Shown here: positions 1 to 6,410 of the stretch, piece by piece
Layout: each line of letters starts with the position of its first letter
Numbering within the stretch: position 1 is the stretch's first letter
From: Flavonifractor avistercoris
GTDB taxonomy: Bacteria > Bacillota > Clostridia > Oscillospirales > Oscillospiraceae
DNA length: 9,555 nt
Assembly: GCA_019119085.1 (NCBI GenBank)
Contig: DWXT01000129.1
Location: forward strand, 1-9,555
Reading direction: 5' to 3'
Program-made: the position numbers and the translations under genes
Notes under the pieces: generated by a model
Told to the model about the DNA's origin: nothing
The model's database searches: none
Seen by the model: only the letters and a program-made list of their open reading frames with translations

Positions 1-38
1 ATAAAAGCTGCAATATCTGCAAAATCTCCCGCCCCGGC

Positions 39-57
39 GCCCGGAGCAAGGCCGGGC
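39..57 (+). terminator. Possible terminator of an upstream gene
   Basis: A 6-bp perfect GC stem (GCCCGG 39-44 with CCGGGC 52-57) with a 7-nt loop is followed by a short CACTTTAT tail. The tail is poor in T, so intrinsic termination is only a possibility. No coding region is seen in the first 101 bases, and no convincing sigma-A promoter for ppa is visible; TATCAT at 63-68 has no matching -35 box. Confidence 0.25.
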
Positions 58-101
58 CACTTTATCATAGAACGTACTGCAAAGACAAAGGAGAGGTTAC
101 T

Positions 102-674
102 ATGTCCAATATCTGGCATGACATCAGCCCCAGCCGCATCCAGCCCGAGGACTTCGTGGCTGTCATCGAGATCCCCAAGGGCAGCAAGAAGAAGTATGAG
201 CTGGACAAGGAGACCGGCCTGATCATTTTGGATCGGGTGCTCCACACCTCCACCCACTACCCCGCCAACTACGGCTTCATCCCCCGCACCTACGGCGACG
301 ACGGCGACCCCCTGGACGTGCTGGTGCTCTGCTCTGAGGAGATTGACCCGCTGACCCTGGTGCGCTGCTACCCCATCGGGTACATCTCCATGCTGGACAG
401 CGGCAAGAACGACGAGAAGATCATCGCCATCCCCTTCTCCGACCCCACCTACAACACCTTCCACGACCTGATGGATCTGCCCGCCCACATCTTTGACGAA
501 ATGGCCCACTTCTTCACCGTCTATAAGTCCCTGGAGGGCAAGGAGACCGTGGCCGGCGACGTGAACGACCGCGCCGCCGCCATCGGCGTCATCCGGAAGG
601 CCATGGATCACTATGCCGAGTGCTTTCTGGGCGGCCCCTCGGCCAAGGAGGGGCTCTACGCCTCCGACCGCTGA
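102..674 (+). CDS. ppa: Inorganic pyrophosphatase, family I (soluble)
   Basis: This enzyme hydrolyses cytosolic pyrophosphate to two phosphates and so pulls biosynthetic polymerisation reactions forward. The 190-residue product carries the family I signature DGDPLDVLV at residues 67-75. Residues matching the known active site of the E. coli enzyme are visible: K31-Y32-E33, R45, Y57 in the NYGFIP segment, D67/D69/D72, D99, D104, K106 and Y141-K142. The length is slightly above the usual ~175 because of an extended tail. The start is set by AAAGGAGAGG at 87-96, five bases before the ATG. It is a single gene, 94 bases from glf, with no sign of co-transcription. The assignment is secure; nothing looks damaged. 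Confidence 0.96.
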   Translation: MSNIWHDISPSRIQPEDFVAVIEIPKGSKKKYELDKETGLIILDRVLHTSTHYPANYGFIPRTYGDDGDPLDVLVLCSEEIDPLTLVRCYPIGYISMLDSGKNDEKIIAIPFSDPTYNTFHDLMDLPAHIFDEMAHFFTVYKSLEGKETVAGDVNDRAAAIGVIRKAMDHYAECFLGGPSAKEGLYASDR

Positions 675-677
675 ATT

Positions 678-709
678 TTAAGAATATCTTAATCCCTTTT
701 TCGCCCCCT
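678..709 (+). terminator. Weak AT-rich hairpin with T-rich tail after ppa
   Basis: TTAAGA (678-683) and TCTTAA (687-692) form a 6-bp AT-rich stem with a 3-nt loop, followed by CCCTTTTTTCGCCCCCTT. It is the only candidate for ending ppa transcription in the 94-base gap before glf. The stem is weak, so the call is tentative. The same gap should hold the glf promoter; TGGTAAACT at 724-732 resembles an extended -10 but has no good -35. Confidence 0.25.
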
Positions 710-768
710 TTTTCTCCGCTCTGTGGTAAACTGGGGGCGTATCTTATGAGAAGAGAGGACGTTGTCCC

Positions 769-1938
769 ATGAATCAACCATACGACTGCCTGGTCATCGG
801 CGCCGGGCCTGCGGGCGCCGTGGCCGCCCGGGAGCTGGCCGAGCGGGGCGGCCGGCGGGTGCTGGTGCTGGAGCGCCGGAACCATGTGGGCGGCAACACC
901 TACGACCGCTTCGACGAGAGCGGCGTGCTGATCCACCAGTACGGCCCCCATATCTTCCACACCAACAGCCGGCGGGTGTTCGAGTACCTCTCCCGCTTCA
1001 CCGCCTGGCGGCCCTACGAGCACAAGGTGGTGGCCAACATCCCGGAGGGGGACGGGCGGCTGGAGTACCCGGTGCCCTTCAACCTGGTGTCCCTGCGGAA
1101 GGCCTTCCCCCCGGAGGACGCCCACCGGCTGGAGGACAAGCTCACCGCCGCCTACGGCCGGGAGAAGAAGGTCACCATTCTGGAGCTGCGCCGGAATCCG
1201 GATCCGGAGATTGCCGCCCTGGCCGACTACGTCTATGACCACGTGTTTGTCCGCTACACCATGAAGCAGTGGGGGCAGACGCCGGAGGAGATCGACCCCA
1301 ACACCACCGCCCGGGTGCCGGTCTTCCTGTCCGAGGACTGCCGCTATTTCCAGGACGTCCATCAGGGCATGCCCCTGGAGGGATACACCCCCCTGTTCCA
1401 GCGCATGCTGGATCATCCCAACATCACCGTGGAGCTGAACACCGACGCCGCCGCCCGCATGCGCCTGGAGGACGGCAGGGTGTACCTGGACGGGGCGCCC
1501 TTTGCCGGCACGGTGATCTACACCGGCGCGGCGGACGAGCTGTTCGGCTGCCGGTACGGCCGACTGCCCTACCGCACCCTGGACTTCGTGTTTGAGACCC
1601 ACCCGGTGGACTTCTGGCAGAGCCACGGCACGGTGAACTACACGGTGGATCAGGACTACACCCGCATCACGGAGTTCAAGTACCTCACCGGCCAGGAGCT
1701 GCCCGGCGCCACCACCATCGCCAGGGAGTACTCCCGCTCCTATACCGGCGAGGCCGGCCAGGTGCCCTACTACGCCATCATCAACCCGGAGAACAACGCC
1801 CTCTATGCCCGGTACGCGGCGGAGGCGGAGCGCTATCCGGACTTCCACCTGCTGGGCCGGCTGGCGGAGTACAAATACTACAACATGGACGCCATCGCCG
1901 CCCGGGCGCTGGAGCTGTGTGACGATTTACTGAAATGA
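769..1938 (+). CDS. glf: UDP-galactopyranose mutase
   Basis: This flavoenzyme interconverts UDP-galactopyranose and UDP-galactofuranose, giving the donor for galactofuranose in surface glycans. The 389-residue length is typical. A Rossmann FAD-binding motif, GAGPAG, lies at residues 11-16, followed by an acidic residue in LVLERRNHVGGN. Family hallmarks include GPHIFHT (59-65), YTMKQWG (163-169, with the conserved substrate-site Trp168), R182, and the C-terminal GRLAEYKYYNMD block (363-374) holding the Arg and Tyr that bind the diphosphate. AGAGAGGA (752-759) precedes the ATG by nine bases. Its stop codon lies 11 bases before the next gene's start, so the two genes form an operon. Very similar in style to enterobacterial and Firmicute Glf proteins. 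Confidence 0.96.
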   Translation: MNQPYDCLVIGAGPAGAVAARELAERGGRRVLVLERRNHVGGNTYDRFDESGVLIHQYGPHIFHTNSRRVFEYLSRFTAWRPYEHKVVANIPEGDGRLEYPVPFNLVSLRKAFPPEDAHRLEDKLTAAYGREKKVTILELRRNPDPEIAALADYVYDHVFVRYTMKQWGQTPEEIDPNTTARVPVFLSEDCRYFQDVHQGMPLEGYTPLFQRMLDHPNITVELNTDAAARMRLEDGRVYLDGAPFAGTVIYTGAADELFGCRYGRLPYRTLDFVFETHPVDFWQSHGTVNYTVDQDYTRITEFKYLTGQELPGATTIAREYSRSYTGEAGQVPYYAIINPENNALYARYAAEAERYPDFHLLGRLAEYKYYNMDAIAARALELCDDLLK

Positions 1939-1949
1939 GGAAACCGCCC

Positions 1950-2978
1950 ATGTCAAAGCTCATTACCTTCGCCGTTCCCTGCTACAACTCCGCCGCCTAT
2001 ATGGATCACTGCGTCCAGACCCTGCTCACCGGCGGGGAGGACATTGAGATCATCCTGGTGGACGACGGCTCCACCAAGGACGACACCCCCGCCATCTGCG
2101 ACCGCTACGCCGCGGAGTACCCGGACATCGTCCGGGCCATCCACCAGGAGAACGGCGGCCACGGCGAGGGGGTCAACCAGGGCCTGCGCAACGCCAGCGG
2201 CCTGTATTACAAGGTGGTGGACTCCGACGACTGGCTGGACGAGGCGGCCCTCCAGACCGTGCTGGACAAGCTGCGGCAGTTTGCCGCCTCGGAGAATCCG
2301 GTGGATCTGTTCATCGCCAACTACGTGTACGAGCACGTGGAGGACAACACCCAGAAGGTCATGCGGTACACCAACGTGTTCCCCCAGAACCGGGTGTTCA
2401 CCTGGAACGACATCGGCCGCTTCCGCCCCTCCCAGTACCTGCTGATGCACTCGGTGATCTACCGCACCGAGATGCTGCGCGCCTGCGGGCTGGAGCTGCC
2501 CAAGCACACCTTCTATGTGGACAACATCTTCGTGTACCAGCCCCTGCCCTCGGTGAAGAGCATGTACTACATGGATGTGGATCTCTACCGCTACTTCATC
2601 GGCCGGGCCGACCAGTCCGTCAACGAGAAGGTGATGGTCACCCGGGTGGATCAGCAGGTGCGGGTCACCAAGCTGATGATCGAGAGCCACAACCTGAAAG
2701 CCCTCTACTACAGCCAGCCCAAGCTGGCCCGGTACATGATCAGCTACCTGTCCATGATGATGACCATCTCCTCCATCTTCCTCATCATCGACGGCTCCCC
2801 CGCCGCCCTGGGCAAGAAGACCGAGCTTTGGGAGTACCTGCGCTCCCACAGCCCGGAGCTGTACCACAAGCTGAAATACCGCTCCATCTCCTTTGTGGGC
2901 AATATCCCCGGCTACCAGGGGCGCAAGCTGTCCGTCAAGCTCTACCGCCTGGCCCGGAAGATCTATAAATTCAACTGA
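1950..2978 (+). CDS. Family 2 glycosyltransferase, probable surface-glycan sugar transferase
   Basis: A 342-residue GT-A glycosyltransferase. The N-terminus has the GT2 opening (TFAVPCYNSAAYM, residues 6-18), the nucleotide-binding VDDGS (37-41), HGEGVNQG (71-78) and the metal-binding DSDDW (91-95). Further on, FYVDN lies where the catalytic-base region is expected. The C-terminal third is basic with amphipathic or hydrophobic stretches, compatible with membrane-surface association; no clear transmembrane span is seen. The start chosen is the ATG at 1950, which has TGAGGAAA six bases upstream; an in-frame ATG at 1935 overlaps the glf stop and has no ribosome site. Pairing with glf suggests galactofuranosyl transfer, but that is inference: GT2 sequence alone does not fix the donor or acceptor. 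Confidence 0.9.
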   Translation: MSKLITFAVPCYNSAAYMDHCVQTLLTGGEDIEIILVDDGSTKDDTPAICDRYAAEYPDIVRAIHQENGGHGEGVNQGLRNASGLYYKVVDSDDWLDEAALQTVLDKLRQFAASENPVDLFIANYVYEHVEDNTQKVMRYTNVFPQNRVFTWNDIGRFRPSQYLLMHSVIYRTEMLRACGLELPKHTFYVDNIFVYQPLPSVKSMYYMDVDLYRYFIGRADQSVNEKVMVTRVDQQVRVTKLMIESHNLKALYYSQPKLARYMISYLSMMMTISSIFLIIDGSPAALGKKTELWEYLRSHSPELYHKLKYRSISFVGNIPGYQGRKLSVKLYRLARKIYKFN

Positions 2979-3017
2979 ACGAGAGGGAGTGGGGCGGCTG
3001 CCCCACTCCCTCTCGTT
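2978..3017. terminator. Bidirectional terminator between convergent genes
   Basis: A perfect 18-bp inverted repeat (2978-2995 and 3000-3017) with a 4-nt loop, GGCT. It starts at the last base of the glycosyltransferase stop codon and ends at the last base of the convergent gene's stop codon, so both genes run straight into it. The closing AAC/GTT pairs give short A/T flanks on both strands, consistent with two-way use, though neither U-tract is long. Confidence 0.85.
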
Positions 3018-3634
3018 TATGTCTCCACCGGCTCCAGCTTCATGACGGACACCTCGTAGGCGGTGCGCACCTCGCTGACGCCGTGATCCACCTTGGTGTA
3101 GGCCCGGCTCTGGAGGCGGCCCTCCAGGCGCACCCCGTCCCCCACCTCCAGCCCGCCGCACAGCCGGGCCAGGCCGCCCCAGGCGATGCAGGGCAGGTAG
3201 TCCGCCCGGCCGTACCGGCGGTTCACCGCCAGCATCAGGTCGCAGATATCCCGGCCCAGGGGGGTGCGCCGCAGCACCGGCGGCTTGCACAGCACCCCCG
3301 CCAGCAGCAGCTGGTTCTCGTCCTCCCCCTCCCAGGGGCGCAGGGCCTTGGCGTAGAGGGTGATCACCAGGCGGCTGCCCTTGCCGCTCTTGTTGTTGAA
3401 GGAGCGCACCTCCCCCTCCACCTCCAGGGCCATGCCCGCCGTCACCGGCTGCTCCGCCAGCAGGGGGCGCGGAGCCAGCACGTTGATCCGATCCTCAGAG
3501 CCCGACAGCCGCAGCACCGTCAGGGGAAAGGTCTCGTATACCACGCCGTGGCTCTCGTGGGAAACCACCGGCTCCGCCGCCGCCGTCCCCCGCAGCAGCG
3601 CCCGGTTCTCATTCCAGCCTGTTTGCATATCCAT
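3017..3634 (-). CDS. Tandem OB-fold single-stranded DNA-binding-like protein
   Basis: The 205-residue product appears to hold two OB folds of the SSB type. The first spans about 10-97 and ends with RSFNNKSGKGSRLVITLYAK. The second spans about 107-202, with VNRRYGRADYLPCIAWG (138-154) and EGRLQSRAYTKV (171-182), which closely follows the strand order of bacterial SSB and PriB. The acidic C-terminal tail with a terminal DDIPF-like motif of the housekeeping SSB is absent; the chain simply ends in EPVET. It is therefore a paralogue-type SSB rather than the replication SSB. The start has AGGAGAG four bases upstream; a second ATG two codons later is also possible. It lies between two terminators and is probably transcribed alone. 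DNA binding is inferred from fold. Confidence 0.75.
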   Translation of the reverse strand: MDMQTGWNENRALLRGTAAAEPVVSHESHGVVYETFPLTVLRLSGSEDRINVLAPRPLLAEQPVTAGMALEVEGEVRSFNNKSGKGSRLVITLYAKALRPWEGEDENQLLLAGVLCKPPVLRRTPLGRDICDLMLAVNRRYGRADYLPCIAWGGLARLCGGLEVGDGVRLEGRLQSRAYTKVDHGVSEVRTAYEVSVMKLEPVET

Positions 3635-3703
3635 CCACTCTCCTACCTGGTTTCGGTAACTGTGGCATGTATATGCGGGCCCGTCCCCCCTTATGACGGG
3701 GGA

Positions 3704-3732
3704 AAGCCCGGAACCAGTTCGGTTCCGGGCTT
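3704..3732 (-). terminator. Terminator of the eut unit
   Basis: A perfect 12-bp inverted repeat (3704-3715 and 3721-3732) with a 5-nt loop lies four bases beyond the eutQ stop codon. Read on the minus strand the GC-rich stem ends in CTTT and runs into CCCCCGTC, so the U-tract is short. A second C5/G5 stem (3686-3690 with 3698-3702) follows at once and may reinforce the stop before the SSB-like gene. Confidence 0.75.
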
Positions 3733-3736
3733 CCTG

Positions 3737-4171
3737 TTACTGTACGCCGGTCTGGCTCTGCCAGTCCGCCGGATAGACGAAGTATAAAAACCGGGCGTGG
3801 CCGGTGACGGAGAACCGGATGGCGCTGCCCTTGGGGATATAGAGCACCTCCCCCGGCCCGGCGGAGATCTTCTCCCCGCCGATGAGCACATCCAGCCGCC
3901 CGCTGACCACGTAGTCCATCTCGTCGTAGTGCAGCGTCCAGGGGAAGGTGGTGTCGGTCATCTCCATGATGCCTACCCCCAGCCGGGGGGACTGCTCCAG
4001 GGTGAACAGATCCCGGGTGTACACCCGGTCGCCCGGGTTTCCCGTGTCCATCCGGTGGGACTCGTCCACCCCCAGGGCGGGCACGGGCACAGATCTTACG
4101 CCGTGTCCCCCGCCGCCCAGCTGCTCCAGCAGCACCCGGCGCACCAGCTCCTCCAGCTCCCGCTTATCCAT
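3737..4171 (-). CDS. eutQ: EutQ-type cupin protein, short form
   Basis: The 144-residue product is the cupin part of EutQ. The beta-barrel runs from about 68 to 133, with HYDEMDYVVSGRLDVLIGGE (81-100), GPGEVLYIPKGS (105-116) and IRF-SVTGHARFLYFVYPADW to 137. Salmonella EutQ is about 229 residues, so roughly 85 are missing at the front. In their place is an amphipathic helix (DKRELEELVRRVLLEQL, 2-18) and a Gly-rich linker, the form of a microcompartment encapsulation peptide. Salmonella EutQ was reported to have acetate kinase activity and to aid shell assembly; whether the short form keeps either is unknown. The ATG overlaps the eutH stop by eight bases and follows AGGGGGGAAG. It is the last gene of the unit. 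Confidence 0.88.
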   Translation of the reverse strand: MDKRELEELVRRVLLEQLGGGGHGVRSVPVPALGVDESHRMDTGNPGDRVYTRDLFTLEQSPRLGVGIMEMTDTTFPWTLHYDEMDYVVSGRLDVLIGGEKISAGPGEVLYIPKGSAIRFSVTGHARFLYFVYPADWQSQTGVQ

Positions 4172-5255
4172 GGTCTTCCCCCCTGTCCTTCCGGGTGAGC
4201 AGCATGGCCGCCGCCACGGCGGTGACGCCACCCACCAGCTTGCCCACAATCATGGGAAAGAGCATGGTGGAATCAAAGCCCGCCGTGAAGCCCAGGTGGT
4301 CGCCGAACACGAAGGATGCCGACACGGCAAAGGCCACGTTGATGATCTTACCCCGGCGATCCATGCCGCCCAGCATTTGGAACATGGGGATGTTGTTGGC
4401 CAGGGTGGCCACCATGCCGGCGGCGGCCACGTCGTTCATGCCCAGCAGGCCCCCCAGCTTCATCAGGGGCCTGCGGAACACCTTGGTGATCACAAACACC
4501 AGGGGGAAGGCCCCCGCCAGCACGATGGCGATGTCCCCCACGATTTCCACCCCGTCGGAGATGGGGTTCATCCCCGGGATCAGGGTGAGGGGGGTCAGCT
4601 CCTGGATGATGGCCGCCGCCAGGCCGATGGTGATGATGATGACGATGATTTTGCCGAACACCTGGAAGCCCTTCACCATGCCGCCGGGGATGAGGAACAG
4701 CCCCAGGGCGATAAGCACGGCGATGAGCACGATGGGGATCAGGTTGCGCAGCACCATGCTCAGGGGAAAGCCCGCCGCCAGGCCACCCACAAAGCTGCCG
4801 ATGGGCACGGTGACCACGCCCGCCAGTACGCCGGTGGCCAGGTGGGGCCGATCCTCGGCCTGGATGATGCCCAGGCCCACCGGGATGGTGAACACGATGG
4901 TGGGGCCCAGCATGGAGCCCACGATCAGGCCGCCGAACTGGCCCGCCTCCTGGGTGAGGGCCAGCTCCCGGGCCAGGGGGGCGCCCCCCATGTCGTTGGC
5001 CAGGATGGTGCCGGCAAACATGGCCGGGTCGGCCCCCAGGAACCGGTACACCGGCACCACCACCGGCCGGAGCAGGCTGGCCAGCACCGGCGCCAGGCAG
5101 ATGATGCCGATCATGGCCAGGGCCAGGGAGCCCATGGCCAGGATGCCCTCCTCAAACTTCTCCCCCAGGCCGAACTTATTGCCGATGATCCGGTCGACGG
5201 CCCCCAGGGCCATGAACAGCACCATGAGGTAGACGATAATCTCGTTGATGGACAT
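4164..5255 (-). CDS. eutH: Ethanolamine permease EutH
   Basis: A 363-residue membrane protein that brings ethanolamine into the cell, important when ethanolamine is scarce or protonated at low pH. It has about ten hydrophobic segments (for example near 6-20, 40-62, 109-131, 141-162, 169-190, 202-219, 238-258, 304-318 and 335-353). Conserved family stretches include GTILANDMGGAPLARELAL (82-100), NPISDGVEIVGDIAIVLAGA (230-249), LANNIPMFQMLGGMDRRGK (285-303) and FGDHLGF (317-323). The ATG at 5255 has AAAGGGG seven to eight bases upstream; a more upstream in-frame start would run into the GC palindrome at 5290 and is unlikely. It is separated from eutN by a short intergenic hairpin, the only real gap in the eut block. 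Confidence 0.95.
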   Translation of the reverse strand: MSINEIIVYLMVLFMALGAVDRIIGNKFGLGEKFEEGILAMGSLALAMIGIICLAPVLASLLRPVVVPVYRFLGADPAMFAGTILANDMGGAPLARELALTQEAGQFGGLIVGSMLGPTIVFTIPVGLGIIQAEDRPHLATGVLAGVVTVPIGSFVGGLAAGFPLSMVLRNLIPIVLIAVLIALGLFLIPGGMVKGFQVFGKIIVIIITIGLAAAIIQELTPLTLIPGMNPISDGVEIVGDIAIVLAGAFPLVFVITKVFRRPLMKLGGLLGMNDVAAAGMVATLANNIPMFQMLGGMDRRGKIINVAFAVSASFVFGDHLGFTAGFDSTMLFPMIVGKLVGGVTAVAAAMLLTRKDRGEDHG

Positions 5256-5289
5256 TGGTATGTCCCCTTTCTTTTGCCTTGCGAAATAC

Positions 5290-5309
5290 GGCGGGGGCAA
5301 GCCCCCGCC
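5290..5309. repeat. GC palindrome between eutN and eutH
   Basis: GGCGGGGGC and GCCCCCGCC are arms of a 9-bp perfect palindrome around AA, starting one base after the eutN stop codon. A nearly identical palindrome occurs before eutE at 9316-9340, sharing the GCGGGGG-CAAG-CCCCCGC core. This suggests a dispersed REP-like element of the host genome. Between genes of one transcript it could stabilise the upstream message or reduce expression of eutH and eutQ; it lacks a U-tract on the transcribed strand. Confidence 0.7.
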
Positions 5310-5543
5310 CTACACGCCGTCAATGATGCCCACGATGGCGGCGTCGATGGGGATCTCTCCCCCCGCCGCCACCCGGGCCGCGCCGCCGGTGGCCACCAGG
5401 ACGGTCTCCCCCTCCCCGGCCCCTACGCAGTCGGCGCATACCAAGATCCGCTCCCCCACCCGGACGGTCAGAAAGGCCTGCCCCGTCAGGGCGGAGGATT
5501 TTTTTGTGGCCCAGACCTTACCGGCCACCTGTCCCAGCAACAC
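5310..5543 (-). CDS. eutN: EutN/CcmL-family microcompartment vertex protein
   Basis: A 77-residue member of the pentamer-forming EutN/CcmL family that caps the vertices of polyhedral microcompartments. It opens with LLGQVAGKVWATKKSSAL (2-19), keeps the family segment VGAGEGETVLVATGGAAR (40-57) and ends in PIDAAIVGIIDGV (65-77). It is shorter than the usual 85-100, mostly through a compact loop after the second strand. The start is a GTG at 5543, with GGGAGA about ten bases upstream, lying inside the end of the preceding gene (26-base overlap). A TTG immediately after is a less likely alternative. The stop codon abuts the GC palindrome. Confidence 0.92.
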   Translation of the reverse strand: MLLGQVAGKVWATKKSSALTGQAFLTVRVGERILVCADCVGAGEGETVLVATGGAARVAAGGEIPIDAAIVGIIDGV

Positions 5544-5790
5544 AGATTCCCATCTCCCGCAGACGCCGCTCCAGGCCGGCGCATTTCTGATAGATGCCCA
5601 ACGGGGCGGTGCGGCGGTAGCGGCGGTACTCCAGGGCGTCCCGCCCCACCCGCACCCTGGCCCCGGCCAGCAGAGCGGCCAGCACCTCGGTCTCCGCCGC
5701 CGTCTGGGGGGCGCAGGCGGCCAGGCGGCCCATGGAGGCCACCGGCAGCCAGGTGATCACCAGTGTCCGCCCCCGCCACTCCAGGGTCAT
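5518..5790 (-). CDS. Small unrecognised eut-operon protein
   Basis: A 90-residue protein encoded between pduL and eutN. Its start overlaps the pduL stop in ATGA, and its end overlaps eutN by 26 bases, so it is translationally embedded in the operon and likely real. Visible parts are a short beta-type N-terminus (LVITWLPVASMGRLA, 10-24), a helix at about 31-42 (AAETEVLAALLAG), a basic-aromatic stretch DALEYRRYRRTAP (50-62), and a final helix ending LERRLREMGI (73-82). Clostridial eut operons carry a hypothetical gene at this same position, and the C-terminal pattern resembles what I recall of that family, which is usually longer. Function is unknown; a cargo or shell-assembly role would be a guess from context only. 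Confidence 0.75.
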   Translation of the reverse strand: MTLEWRGRTLVITWLPVASMGRLAACAPQTAAETEVLAALLAGARVRVGRDALEYRRYRRTAPLGIYQKCAGLERRLREMGICVAGTGGR

Positions 5791-6410
5791 TTCAAAATCA
5801 GTCCCCGGTCGCCCTTTTCAAATCCGCACCCATTCGCTTCGTCGTAGTCGATATGCACCACGGTGGAGAATTTGGGGGACACCCGCACCTCCACGTCCTC
5901 CAGCACCGCCGGCCGGGCGGTGAAGCACCGCAGGCGCACGGTCTGCTTGTCCGCTACGCCGAAGCGGGCGGCGTCCGCCGGGGTCATGTGGATGTGCCGC
6001 TTGGCGGCCACCAGGCCCCGCTCCAGCCGGAGCACCCGGTCGCCGTGGCGGAGGGTGATCCCCGGCGTGCCGGCGATGTCGCCGGACAGGCGCACCGGCG
6101 GCGTGATCCCCAGGGCCACCCCGTCGGTGAGGGAGATCTCCACCTGGCTCTCCGGCCGCTCCGGGCCCAGGATCACCACGTTGGGGATGCTCCCCTTGGG
6201 GCCCTCCAAAGTGACCCGCTCGGCGCAGGCAAACTGCCCCGGCTGGGACAGCTCCTTCACCCGGTTGAGGTGGTAGCCCGCGCCGAACAGGGCCTCCAGA
6301 TCGTGCCGGGACAGGTGGACGTGCCGCCCGCTGGCCTCGATCCCGATGGTGAGCTTGGCCACAATCTGCTCCGCCAGGGCGGCGGCGTCTATGGCATTAA
6401 GCGTGTACAT
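5787..6410 (-). CDS. pduL: PduL-type phosphate acyltransferase (EutD role)
   Basis: This zinc enzyme exchanges CoA and phosphate on the acyl group, turning acetyl-CoA into acetyl phosphate and recycling CoA inside the microcompartment. The 207-residue product has both PduL repeats. HVH at residues 30-32 (GRHVHLS) and HIH at 139-141 (KRHIHM), plus H186 in VVHIDYD, match the known metal ligands; R107 in PPVRLSGD fits the catalytic arginine region. The first ~20 residues (AIDAAALAEQIVAKL, 6-20) form an amphipathic helix like the encapsulation peptide known in other PduL proteins. The ATG at 6410 has AAGGGGGG six bases upstream and lies 14 bases inside eutT; its stop overlaps the next gene's ATG. 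Its presence means acetaldehyde carbon can be drained for ATP via acetate kinase. Confidence 0.95.
   Translation of the reverse strand: MYTLNAIDAAALAEQIVAKLTIGIEASGRHVHLSRHDLEALFGAGYHLNRVKELSQPGQFACAERVTLEGPKGSIPNVVILGPERPESQVEISLTDGVALGITPPVRLSGDIAGTPGITLRHGDRVLRLERGLVAAKRHIHMTPADAARFGVADKQTVRLRCFTARPAVLEDVEVRVSPKFSTVVHIDYDEANGCGFEKGDRGLILK

Noticed and set aside
589..1848. Long minus-strand open frame (419 codons) opposite glf
   Set aside because: It is a GC-rich antisense shadow: the opposite strand encodes a complete, motif-bearing UDP-galactopyranose mutase, and the translated minus frame is Val/Gly/His-rich with no family features.
1953..3290. Minus-strand open frame of 445 codons opposite the glycosyltransferase
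   Set aside because: It crosses the bidirectional terminator and part of the SSB-like gene in another frame, and has repetitive His/Val/Gly composition typical of shadows.
3686..3702. C5/G5 hairpin beside the eutQ terminator as an independent regulatory switch
   Set aside because: The stem is only five base pairs; alternative pairing of 3676-3680 with 3706-3710 is possible, but nothing downstream on that strand needs such a switch.
3948..5756. Plus-strand open frame of 602 codons across eutQ, eutH and eutN
   Set aside because: It is antisense to three recognised genes and its product is a His/Gly/Asp-rich low-complexity chain; no ribosome site supports it.
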